From Ruminococcus sp. UBA4275 (lineage in GTDB: Bacteria > Bacillota > Clostridia > Oscillospirales > Ruminococcaceae): a stretch of DNA of 17,209 nucleotides. Positions 10,122 through 16,232 of the stretch are shown here, piece after piece. A model generated the notes under the pieces. It worked only from the letters and a program-made list of their open reading frames with translations, did not search any database and had not been told where the DNA came from. The stretch lies in NCBI GenBank assembly GCA_002395085.1, contig DGVV01000023.1, positions 1 to 17,209 of the forward strand, in the 5' to 3' direction. Made by a program: the position numbers and the translations under genes. Positions within the stretch are counted from its first letter, which is position 1. The number at the start of each line of letters is the position of its first letter.

Positions 10122-11216
10122 ATGTCAGACTATAGCAAGATCACAGTTGTGATCCCCTCGCTGGATCCGGATGACAAACTTCATGAGGTCATTCGCGGTG
10201 TGCAGGCAAAGGGCTTTACCGACATTCTGCTGGTGGATGACGGCTCCGCGCCGGAAAATCAGCACTATTTTTCAGATGCCGAGTCGCAGCTGGGATGCAC
10301 CGTTCTGCATCATGAGCGCAATTTCGGTAAGGGCAGGGGACTCAAAACTGCATTCGACTGGTTTCTCAAGAACCGCCCTGATTTCGACGGCGTGGTCACA
10401 ATCGACGGCGACAATCAGCATCACCCCGATGACATCGCTGCCTGTGTCGATGTCATGTACAAGCAGCAGAAAGACAGCCTCGTGCTGGGTGTCCGCGACT
10501 TCAATCAGCCGAATGTGCCGCCGAAAAGCCGCTTCGGCAATAAGTGTACGTCGTTTGTGTTCGGTGTTTTCTGCGGCCTGAAGTGCAGCGATACACAGAC
10601 CGGTCTGCGCGTGTTCCCGCGCGGCATTATCCCGCAGATGCTCCAGATCGCCGGTGAGCGCTTTGAGTATGAGACCAATATGCTGCTCTCCTGCAAGAGT
10701 GCCGGCATCCCGCTGGTGGAGCAGACCATCCGCACGATCTACATTGACGAGAATGCGACGACCCATTTCCACCCGATCAAGGATTCGATGCGCGTCTACG
10801 GCATCATCCTCAAATTCTTCCTCAGTTCGGTGCTTTCCTTCCTGATCGACTATGTGCTGTATAACATCTTCAATGTGGCGTTTAAGAAGGCGGGCTTTGC
10901 GAAGCATCTGTTCCTCGCCGTGACGCTCGCACGTATCATCAGCTCAATCTTCAATTTCACCTTCAACCGCAAGGCAGTCTTCAAGAGCGATGCGCCGCTT
11001 GCTACCACAATGGCACGGTATTACATCCTGTGGGGCTTCCAGCTTCTGGCATCTTACGGGCTGGTGGCGCTGTTCTCCAAGCCCTTCGGTGACAGCACCG
11101 GCGCACAGGCAATTATCAAGCTGATTGTTGACATTTTCCTCTATTTTATCAGCTTCCGCGTGCAGCAGGCATGGGTATTCAAGAAGCCCGCTGCCACAAA
11201 TGAAAAGGAGTCTTGA
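10122..11216 (+). CDS. GT2 glycosyltransferase fused to a GtrA-type membrane domain
   Basis: Residues 1 to about 220 form a family 2 glycosyltransferase. It has VVIPSLDPDDKL near the start, V-D39-D40-G-S in the nucleotide-sugar site, the metal-binding D95-G-D97-N-Q-H-H-P-D-D and the downstream D157-TQTGLR box seen in dolichyl/undecaprenyl-phosphate sugar transferases. Residues about 228-360 carry four hydrophobic helices and end in FRVQQAWVFKK, the GtrA signature. GtrA proteins are thought to help flip or present lipid-linked sugars. The fusion therefore suggests that one polypeptide makes a polyprenyl-phosphate sugar and handles it in the membrane. GGAGG at 10106-10110 is 11 bases from the ATG. 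The ribosome site of the next gene lies inside its last codons. Confidence 0.93.
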   Translation: MSDYSKITVVIPSLDPDDKLHEVIRGVQAKGFTDILLVDDGSAPENQHYFSDAESQLGCTVLHHERNFGKGRGLKTAFDWFLKNRPDFDGVVTIDGDNQHHPDDIAACVDVMYKQQKDSLVLGVRDFNQPNVPPKSRFGNKCTSFVFGVFCGLKCSDTQTGLRVFPRGIIPQMLQIAGERFEYETNMLLSCKSAGIPLVEQTIRTIYIDENATTHFHPIKDSMRVYGIILKFFLSSVLSFLIDYVLYNIFNVAFKKAGFAKHLFLAVTLARIISSIFNFTFNRKAVFKSDAPLATTMARYYILWGFQLLASYGLVALFSKPFGDSTGAQAIIKLIVDIFLYFISFRVQQAWVFKKPAATNEKES

Positions 11217-11221
11217 TTTTT

Positions 11222-12538
11222 ATGGCAGCTTCTGATAACGGCGGCAACAAGCCCCGGAAACCGCTTCCGCTTGCAGCGCTGATTCCGATGGATGCGGCAC
11301 TGATCGCAGCTTCCCTTCTTTCTTTTGCATATTTCCATCATGTGAATCCGCTGTTCAAGGACAAAGCACCGCTGCTTCAGGCGACCATCCCGCAGCGGGA
11401 TGACATCTATGCCGTCAGCAGCACGACTGCGCAGACCGGTACGGATAAGACCACATCTGCCGATACGACCACAGCGACTGTGAAAACGGAATCCGGTAAA
11501 ACAGACAAAACCGATCAAACAGAAGTTACAACGAAGTCCGGCAGCAGCAAATCTTCCGCCGCCACAACAAAGACTACGGCAAACAATACAGTTTCCTCTG
11601 AAGATGCCCAGCAAGGTACGGAATCAGAGGCACAGCAGGGCGGTGATACACCGCAGAGTGAAACCAAAAAGACCACCGCATCCACAACCCCGACAACAAC
11701 AACCAGGAAAACAACTACGACTACCACAACTACCGCGCTTCAGTATGACCTTTCCGGATGGGGCGCGAAATGGCCGGAACTGTTCTCGATTGACAATACA
11801 ATTGAGAAAACAGACCACAGTTACCGCAGCCACGATATCTACATCAACCTTACAACCTGCGAATATGCCGACAGCAACTGCTACATCGCAGATATTTACG
11901 TGCGCAAACTCGAAAATTTCAAGACTGCATTTGAACATGACGAGTTCGTGAACGGCCCGCAGGAGAATATGTATGACATGGCGGCGCGCACGAATGCGAT
12001 TCTCGCGATCAACGGTGATTTCACCGGCGGCCACGAGAACGGCGTTGTGATCCGTGACTATGTGCTGTACCGCGATCAGCCCCGCAACGATGTCGGTGTG
12101 CTGTTCTATGACGGCACTTACGAGATCTACAGCCGCAATGAGTGCGATACTGCCGCACTGCTTGCAAGCGGCGCTTGTGATTCCATGACCTTCGGTCCGG
12201 CGCTTGTCAAGAACGGCAATACCATCACAGGACAGACCTCCTCGATGCTGGGTGAAAAGCATCCGCGTTCGGGATTCGGCTACTATGAACCCGGTCATTA
12301 CTGCTTCGTTGCAGCTGACGGCAGAGGCATGGGCGGTTCGGCGGGCGTGACCTGCGATGAGTTTGCGGCACTGTTCGGAGATGTACTCGGCTGTTATCAG
12401 GCATATAATCTCGACGGCGGCAAGACCAGTCAGCTTTGGTTTGACGGCGCTTGCTTCAATCAGCCCGACGGCTTTAACGGCAATCCCCATTCGCTGCGCG
12501 GTCTGACGGATATTTTCTACATCGGGGAGGTTGAATGA
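11222..12538 (+). CDS. Membrane-anchored NAGPA-type phosphodiester glycosidase
   Basis: The 438-residue protein starts at ATG 11222, 11 bases after AAAGGAG (11204-11210). A TTG at 11213 is too close to that site to be preferred. An N-terminal hydrophobic segment (about residues 14-36) after PRK residues should act as a signal anchor. Residues about 55-175 are a low-complexity Thr/Ser/Lys stalk. The rest matches the NAGPA (phosphodiester glycosidase) domain: INGDF (263-267), then G-VIRD-x-VLYR, TFGPALVKNG, a C-terminal LDGGKTSQLWF (397-407), and R-GLTDIFYIG. The family includes the lysosomal enzyme that removes GlcNAc from phosphodiesters and bacterial exopolysaccharide enzymes. It is predicted to act outside the membrane, on products related to the neighbouring glycosyltransferase. 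The substrate is unknown. Confidence 0.9.
   Translation: MAASDNGGNKPRKPLPLAALIPMDAALIAASLLSFAYFHHVNPLFKDKAPLLQATIPQRDDIYAVSSTTAQTGTDKTTSADTTTATVKTESGKTDKTDQTEVTTKSGSSKSSAATTKTTANNTVSSEDAQQGTESEAQQGGDTPQSETKKTTASTTPTTTTRKTTTTTTTTALQYDLSGWGAKWPELFSIDNTIEKTDHSYRSHDIYINLTTCEYADSNCYIADIYVRKLENFKTAFEHDEFVNGPQENMYDMAARTNAILAINGDFTGGHENGVVIRDYVLYRDQPRNDVGVLFYDGTYEIYSRNECDTAALLASGACDSMTFGPALVKNGNTITGQTSSMLGEKHPRSGFGYYEPGHYCFVAADGRGMGGSAGVTCDEFAALFGDVLGCYQAYNLDGGKTSQLWFDGACFNQPDGFNGNPHSLRGLTDIFYIGEVE
11672..11734 (+). repeat. Thr-codon low-complexity tract (stalk)
   Basis: Runs of ACC, ACA, ACG and ACT codons encode Thr clusters interrupted by Ala-Ser, Pro and Arg-Lys. This is a coding repeat in the stalk of the phosphodiester glycosidase. 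It closely resembles, in inverse orientation, the tract at the right edge of the window. Such linkers are common and often O-glycosylated in exported Ruminococcus proteins. Confidence 0.75.
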
Positions 12539-12963
12539 TGGCTGTCCTCAAAAAAATCGGTGCGGCACTTGCCGCGTTTCTCCCGCATCTGCTGCTGGCT
12601 TACGGGCTGATGCTTCTGACGTTCTTCGTCATCAACTGCGTCAATACCTCGATGATGTTTCTGGATTCGCGCATCTCGCAGCGGTTTGAGCTGTTTTATG
12701 CGGCACTCAATCTCCTGCTTGCAGTGATCTGCTTTGTGAAGAAGCGCGTGCGCATTCCGGCAGCGGCGGCGGCTGTGATTGCAGTTGCATTCGTAGTGCC
12801 GGTATTCTCGGCGCTCAAGGCGGGCAATGCCGTTCCGCTCGATAATGCATATTTCCGCATCATGGCGCTGATTTCGGCGCTTGCTACGCTGACGGCATCG
12901 GTCATGGTGATTGTGAAGCAGCGCAGGGATACGCGTGCAGCCTATGCGCTTGCAGGAGAATAA
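12535..12963 (+). CDS. Small four-helix membrane protein of unknown function
   Basis: The 142-residue protein has four hydrophobic stretches: about 13-35 (FLPHLLLAYGLMLLTFFVI), 52-68, 75-92 and 105-125. It ends in a basic tail. No catalytic motif is evident. GGGAGG at 12525-12530 is followed by two adjacent ATGs: 12535 overlaps the glycosidase stop by ATGA, while 12538 is better spaced (7 bases). Either is possible, and they differ by one residue. Its tight coupling to the GtrA-fused transferase and the anchored glycosidase suggests a partner in the same membrane process, but nothing in the sequence specifies the role. The stop is followed at once by the minus-strand terminator, and the plus-strand terminator lies 96 bases on. 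Confidence 0.82.
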   Translation: MMAVLKKIGAALAAFLPHLLLAYGLMLLTFFVINCVNTSMMFLDSRISQRFELFYAALNLLLAVICFVKKRVRIPAAAAAVIAVAFVVPVFSALKAGNAVPLDNAYFRIMALISALATLTASVMVIVKQRRDTRAAYALAGE

Positions 12964-12999
12964 AAATGTGCGCCGCACAGCCGTATCGCTGCGGGCGCA
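12962..12999 (-). terminator. Rho-independent terminator, minus strand
   Basis: On the minus strand, TGCGCCCGCA (complement of 12990-12999) pairs with TGCGGCGCA (complement of 12969-12977), with one bulged base and a 12-nt loop. The stem is followed by CATTTTTATT, giving a five-T run at the complement of 12962-12966. It abuts the stop codon of the convergent plus-strand gene. It can end transcripts from the MFS gene or from the candidate small RNA. There is no T run in the plus direction. Confidence 0.7.
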
Positions 13000-13044
13000 A
13001 GTCAAATGAAAGGGTGTTAGGAGAACACAATGTCGATCTGACAT
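12962..13044 (-). ncRNA. Candidate small RNA with a CUCCU hairpin loop
   Basis: Read on the minus strand, TATACT (complement of 13049-13054) is preceded by TGC, an extended -10. The -35 is poor: the nearest match is GACACA at 19-base spacing. From about 13044 onward come three stem-loops: ATGTC-AGATC-GACAT (13030-13044), GTGTT-CTCCT-AACAC (13014-13028), then after a CCCTTTC-containing single-stranded stretch the terminator hairpin. A short RNA with an exposed CUCCU loop and a C-rich linker would resemble Gram-positive regulatory RNAs that block Shine-Dalgarno sites. The alternative is that the region is just the 3' UTR of the MFS mRNA. Confidence 0.35.
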
Positions 13045-13058
13045 CCTTAGTATAGCAC

Positions 13059-13105
13059 ATCCGGTGCGCAAAGTGTGTCGAAATACACCGCGCACCGGAT
13101 TTTTT
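13059..13105 (+). terminator. Rho-independent terminator of the glycosyltransferase operon
   Basis: ATCCGGTGCGC (13059-13069) pairs perfectly over 11 bp with GCGCACCGGAT (13090-13100), and an inner GTGT/ACAC can extend it. TTTTT follows at 13101-13105. The T run overlaps the stop codon of the convergent MFS gene (13104-13106), so the two transcripts must overlap by about 140 nt if each runs to its own terminator. It has no T run in the minus direction. Confidence 0.88.
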
Positions 13106-14279
13106 ATAGCTGATTGTCCGGAGATGGAATCGGGCACGATTCTGCACGTACAGCCGGATCTGTCAGCAGAGCGGTCATTGCGAGAAACATCGCCAGAAAC
13201 AGCGGCAGAACCTCCATCCCTGCACACTGTGTCAGCAGACCGAACAGCGGCGGCATCAGGCTTGTGCCGATGTATGCGGCGGAGGTCTGCATTCCGATGA
13301 GTTCCTGTGCATACGCCTTGCCGAACCGCACGGGCGTATCGTGCGTGATGCAGGGTGAAACCGGCGCACAGCCGGTTCCCAGAATGATCAGACCGGCGCA
13401 GGCTGCGGGAGCAGGCAGCGGCAGAATCAGCAGCAGCAGGCCGCAGGCAATTCCGCAAAGCCCCGCACGGATGAGACACTGTGTTCCGAAGCGGCGGGTG
13501 AGAAATCCGCAGAGTAATCTGCCGGCGGTGATGCCCAGAAACAGGAGCGACGCTGCCTGTGCTGCTGTCTTCGGATGCATCCCGCGTACCTGTACGCAAA
13601 AGCTGCTTGCCCAGAGAATCGCTGTGCTTTCCAGTGCCGCATAGCAAAGAACCGTGAGAAGTGTCTGTGGAACGCCGGACATCCGCAGGAGAATGCGCAT
13701 GGGAATATGCGGCTGCGCTTCGGATTCCACAGCCGTTTTCCGCCACAGCGGGAGCGCGCAAAACAGCATTCCTGTGAGGACAATCTGAATCATCGCGACG
13801 GCGCGGCAGCCGCCCTGCCATCCGCTTCCGGATTGCAGGGCAGCACCCATCAGCACCGGACTCAGCGCACAGCCAATCCCCCAGAAACAATGCAGCCACA
13901 GCAAATGCCTTGCCGGATAATGCACCGCGACATAGTGATTAAGTGCCGCATCGACAGCGCCTGCACCCAGCCCGCAGGGGATGGCACTCAGGCACAGCAT
14001 CCGCAGACTTTCCGCGGCGGAAAATCCGTACATACCCACGGCGGTCAGGAGAACACTGCATCCGGAGACGATGCCGCAGCTAAAGCGCCGCAGGAGACCG
14101 TCTGCCAGCAGACTGGAGATGACCGTTCCGCAGGAAATGATGAGTGAAATGCAGCCGGCTGCATAGACCGGAGTGCCGAGGTCAGACTGCATCGCGGGCC
14201 ATGCAGCGCCCAGCAGCGAATCCGGCAGACCGAGGCTGATAAACGACAGGTAAATCACAATGAGCAGAATGAAAGGCAA
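13104..14279 (-). CDS. MFS transporter, 12 predicted helices
   Basis: The 391-residue protein is almost wholly hydrophobic and shows the major facilitator layout, with helix 1 LLIVIYLSFISLGLPDSLLG and a loop LADGLLRRF at the helix 2-3 position. LNHYVAVHYPARHLLWLHCFWGIG in helices 4-5 resembles a group of Firmicutes MFS proteins related to FucP/YfkF-like permeases. A basic central loop (about residues 180-195) separates the halves. The start is TTG at 14277-14279: AAGGAG lies 6 bases upstream on the minus strand, and no in-frame ATG occurs before residue 29, which is already past helix 1. It lies 48 bases after degV on the same strand, so the two form an operon. The substrate is unknown. Confidence 0.9.
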   Translation of the reverse strand: MPFILLIVIYLSFISLGLPDSLLGAAWPAMQSDLGTPVYAAGCISLIISCGTVISSLLADGLLRRFSCGIVSGCSVLLTAVGMYGFSAAESLRMLCLSAIPCGLGAGAVDAALNHYVAVHYPARHLLWLHCFWGIGCALSPVLMGAALQSGSGWQGGCRAVAMIQIVLTGMLFCALPLWRKTAVESEAQPHIPMRILLRMSGVPQTLLTVLCYAALESTAILWASSFCVQVRGMHPKTAAQAASLLFLGITAGRLLCGFLTRRFGTQCLIRAGLCGIACGLLLLILPLPAPAACAGLIILGTGCAPVSPCITHDTPVRFGKAYAQELIGMQTSAAYIGTSLMPPLFGLLTQCAGMEVLPLFLAMFLAMTALLTDPAVRAESCPIPSPDNQL

Positions 14280-14300
14280 TGCAGTCTCCTTCCGGACACG

Positions 14301-14327
14301 GGCGGAGACGCTGCAGCAGCGTCTGCC
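14301..14327 (-). promoter_or_regulatory. Intercistronic hairpin between degV and the MFS gene
   Basis: AGACGCTG (14306-14313) and CAGCGTCT (14317-14324) form a perfect 8-bp stem with a 3-nt loop, and outer GGC/GCC bases can add pairs. It starts 1 base after the degV stop. No T run follows in either direction, so it is not an ordinary terminator. It could protect the degV 3' end after cleavage or lower expression of the downstream transporter. Confidence 0.5.
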
Positions 14328-15206
14328 TTATGCGTCTCCTTCCCGCGACTCTCCGAGATAGAACAGTGCAATCGTTCCGGGGCCGGCGTGTGCGCCGACA
14401 ACAGGTCCGATTTCACCGATGGTAACGTGCTTTGCGCCGTGATCATGCAGAAGGGATTCCTTCAGCATCTCTGCTGTTTCCAGCGCATTCGCATGGGCAA
14501 TGAACACGGCGGATTCCTTGTCAGTACATTCTGCACCGTAATGCTTGCCAAGCTCCAGAACGGCATTCTTTCTGCCGCGGATTTTCTGCTTTGCAACCAG
14601 TTTGCCTTCGTTGCTGACGTGCAGCACGGGCTTGATGCCGAGAACCGATCCTGCGAGTGCGGACATTGTGCCGACTCTGCCGCCGCGCTTGAGGAACAGC
14701 AGATCATCCACCGTGAACCAGTGCATGATGTGCAGGCGTGTCTTTACAGCGTATGCATACAGCTCGTCCAGTGACATTCCGCGCGCACGCTGTTCCGCAC
14801 AGTGGTAGACCAGAAGTCCCTCACCCAGTGATGCACAAAGGGTATCGACAATGCGGATGCTGCGTTCCGGAAATTCCTCTGCAAGCTCCTCCGCTGCGAT
14901 GCGGGCAGTCGCACACATACAGCTCAGCGGCGAGGAGAAGCCGAGATAGAGGATGTCCTGTCCGCGTGAGAGAATCTTCGTGAAGGTATCGCGGAAACTG
15001 GAAAGATTTGCCGCCGAGGTGCAGGCGACCCGACCGTTCCGAAGCTCCTGATAGAATGCTTCGCCGCGCAGTTCACAGGGGATGGCAGGGTCATCTTTCA
15101 TGAACACATTGAGCGGGATGGATGCCACATCCATGTGGGTAAGCTGCTGCTCAGAGAGATCGGCAGCGCTGTCTGTCACAATTACATACGATTCGTTTGA
15201 TGCCAT
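14328..15206 (-). CDS. DegV-family fatty-acid-binding protein
   Basis: The 292-residue protein is a full-length DegV. Family motifs appear in order: VIVTDSAADLS near the N-terminus, SIPLNVF, a TSAANLSSF segment, YLGFSSPLSCMCATA, VDTLCASLGEGLLV, LKRGGRVG, IKPVLHVSNEGKL, and IGPVVGAHAGPGTIALFYLG at the C-terminus. DegV proteins (FakB relatives) bind a fatty acid so that the kinase FakA can phosphorylate it. No FakA-like gene is present here. The transcript has its own promoter (15266-15294) and the MFS gene follows. The ribosome site (GAGAGTGA) before the ATG is weak. Binding function is inferred from the family. Confidence 0.95.
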   Translation of the reverse strand: MASNESYVIVTDSAADLSEQQLTHMDVASIPLNVFMKDDPAIPCELRGEAFYQELRNGRVACTSAANLSSFRDTFTKILSRGQDILYLGFSSPLSCMCATARIAAEELAEEFPERSIRIVDTLCASLGEGLLVYHCAEQRARGMSLDELYAYAVKTRLHIMHWFTVDDLLFLKRGGRVGTMSALAGSVLGIKPVLHVSNEGKLVAKQKIRGRKNAVLELGKHYGAECTDKESAVFIAHANALETAEMLKESLLHDHGAKHVTIGEIGPVVGAHAGPGTIALFYLGESREGDA

Positions 15207-15241
15207 ATTTGATCACTCTCTTTCTGATTACTTGTGAGGAT

Positions 15242-15257
15242 TGACTCCTAAGAGTCA
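15242..15257. promoter_or_regulatory. 16-bp dyad at the degV transcription start
   Basis: TGACTC (15242-15247) and GAGTCA (15252-15257) form a perfect inverted repeat around CTAA. The predicted start of the degV transcript is near 15259, so the dyad covers the first transcribed bases. It could be an operator for a repressor, or form a short hairpin at the very 5' end of the mRNA. Confidence 0.5.
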
Positions 15258-15265
15258 CTGTATTC

Positions 15266-15294
15266 ATTGTACTGCATTCTGCGCAGTTTGTCAC
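15266..15294 (-). promoter_or_regulatory. Promoter of the degV-MFS operon
   Basis: On the minus strand, GTGACA (complement of 15289-15294) is separated by 17 bases from TACAAT (complement of 15266-15271). Each box matches the sigma-A consensus at five of six positions. The leader to the degV ATG is about 50 nt and includes the TGACTC/GAGTCA dyad. Confidence 0.7.
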
Positions 15295-15336
15295 GGACTT
15301 TCTGCCGATGCGCGGGAAACAGGCGGGAGAATCAAC

Positions 15337-15364
15337 CGGTAGAGTGTAAATTCTACCGCTCTAC
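15337..15364. promoter_or_regulatory. Inverted repeat upstream of the XRE gene promoter
   Basis: CGGTAGA (15337-15343) and TCTACCG (15352-15358) are perfect inverted arms around 8 bases. A third half-site CTCTAC (15359-15364) can pair alternatively with GTAGAG (15339-15344). The dyad lies 30 bases upstream of the -35 box of the XRE gene and about 40 bases behind the divergent degV -35. An activator or autoregulator site is plausible, and the XRE protein itself is a natural candidate to bind it. Confidence 0.45.
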
Positions 15365-15393
15365 TTTTGGGAGAGAAAGATTTTTTTCAGCTA

Positions 15394-15422
15394 TTGCATT
15401 ATTTTTCAAAGTGTGGTATAAT
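15394..15422 (+). promoter_or_regulatory. Promoter of the XRE-family regulator
   Basis: TTGCAT (15394-15399), 17 bases, then TATAAT (15417-15422) with an extended TG at 15414-15415. This is the same combination as the promoter at 10024. A T-rich stretch just upstream (15381-15387) may act as an UP-like element. The predicted transcript begins near 15429, leaving a leader of only about 24 nt that holds AAAGGAG. Confidence 0.85.
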
Positions 15423-15452
15423 GAGGAAGAATCAAACGAAAGGAGCGGTTCT

Positions 15453-16172
15453 ATGGACGATTGGAAGCAGTTGGTCGCCGCAAATCTCACGATTCTGCGC
15501 AAGGAACACAAACTGACACAGCTTCAGCTTGCAGAACAGCTTCATTATTCGGACAAGGCTGTTTCAAAATGGGAGCGTGGAGAGTCTCTGCCGGATCTTG
15601 CCGTTATGAAGCAGCTCGCAGATTTTTACGGAATTCTCATTGATGATTTTCTGCTCCCGCCTGAGGAGCTTGCATCCCGCCGCAGCGTGGTGATACAGCC
15701 GGAAGCCTCTGTTCAGCAGGCGGAAGTTCCGGCAGATGCACTGGCTGAACAGAATGATGAACCGGCTGCCGCGCCGCAGAAACAGGGGCTCTCGCAGAAG
15801 AAGAAAAACCGGCTGATTATCGTGGGGATGGCAGCGCTGCTGGTCTGGCTGATTGCCACCATGATCTTTGTGGTGCTGGATGCCGTCCTGCCGGAACTGC
15901 GCTACGGGCCGTTCCTGTTTCTCTATGCAGCGCCGATTACTGCGGTCGTCTGTCTGGTGTTTAATTCGATCTGGTTTGATCCGCGCTGGAATTACGCGAT
16001 CATTTCGGTTCTGGTCTGGACGGTGCTGCTGGCAATTTTCCTGACGTTCTATCAGTATCACATCTGGAAGCTGTTTCTCATCGGCATACCGGCGCAGCTT
16101 ATTATTCTGCTGTGGTCGCGTCTTCGCCCATCCAACGTACAGAATCCCCCCGCGCAGGAGAAGAAGCAATAA
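15453..16172 (+). CDS. XRE-family regulator with four C-terminal membrane helices
   Basis: The chosen ATG at 15453 has AAAGGAG (15439-15445) 7 bases upstream and lies just after a clear promoter. The open frame continues further 5', but that would put the promoter inside the gene. The 239-residue product has an N-terminal HTH_3 domain (about 9-62), with recognition helix around Ser33-Glu41 in HYSDKAVSKWERGESLPDL. A hydrophilic Ala/Gln/Pro linker follows (about 80-118), then four hydrophobic helices (about 121-145, 153-172, 181-201, 205-221) and a basic tail. Such HTH-plus-membrane proteins are common in Clostridia and may sense membrane state or be tethered regulators. Likely targets are nearby divergent genes, but that is not shown by the sequence. 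Confidence 0.92.
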   Translation: MDDWKQLVAANLTILRKEHKLTQLQLAEQLHYSDKAVSKWERGESLPDLAVMKQLADFYGILIDDFLLPPEELASRRSVVIQPEASVQQAEVPADALAEQNDEPAAAPQKQGLSQKKKNRLIIVGMAALLVWLIATMIFVVLDAVLPELRYGPFLFLYAAPITAVVCLVFNSIWFDPRWNYAIISVLVWTVLLAIFLTFYQYHIWKLFLIGIPAQLIILLWSRLRPSNVQNPPAQEKKQ

Positions 16173-16185
16173 TCTGCCAATAAAC

Positions 16186-16221
16186 AAGCCCGAAAGCGGT
16201 TTCATGACTGCTTTCGGGCTT
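16186..16221. terminator. Bidirectional rho-independent terminator
   Basis: AAGCCCGAAAGC (16186-16197) pairs perfectly over 12 bp with GCTTTCGGGCTT (16210-16221) around a 12-nt loop. The plus direction runs into TTTGTGTT and the minus direction into TTGTTTATT. It lies between the convergent XRE gene and the dockerin-protein gene and can serve both. Confidence 0.88.
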
Positions 16222-16232
16222 TGTGTTATGGT

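Noticed and set aside
11213..11221. TTG start three codons before the glycosidase ATG
   Set aside because: The ribosome site AAAGGAG ends only 2 bases before the TTG, too close to be used; the ATG at 11222 has workable spacing.
12517..13899. A 460-codon minus-strand frame spanning the small membrane gene, the gap and part of the MFS gene
   Set aside because: It crosses both terminators and two well-supported genes in other frames and resembles no protein family; the alternative frame encodes a clear MFS transporter.
15267..15452. N-terminal 62-codon extension of the XRE regulator
   Set aside because: It would begin inside the degV promoter and run through the gene's own promoter and ribosome site; the ATG at 15453 fits the HTH family length.
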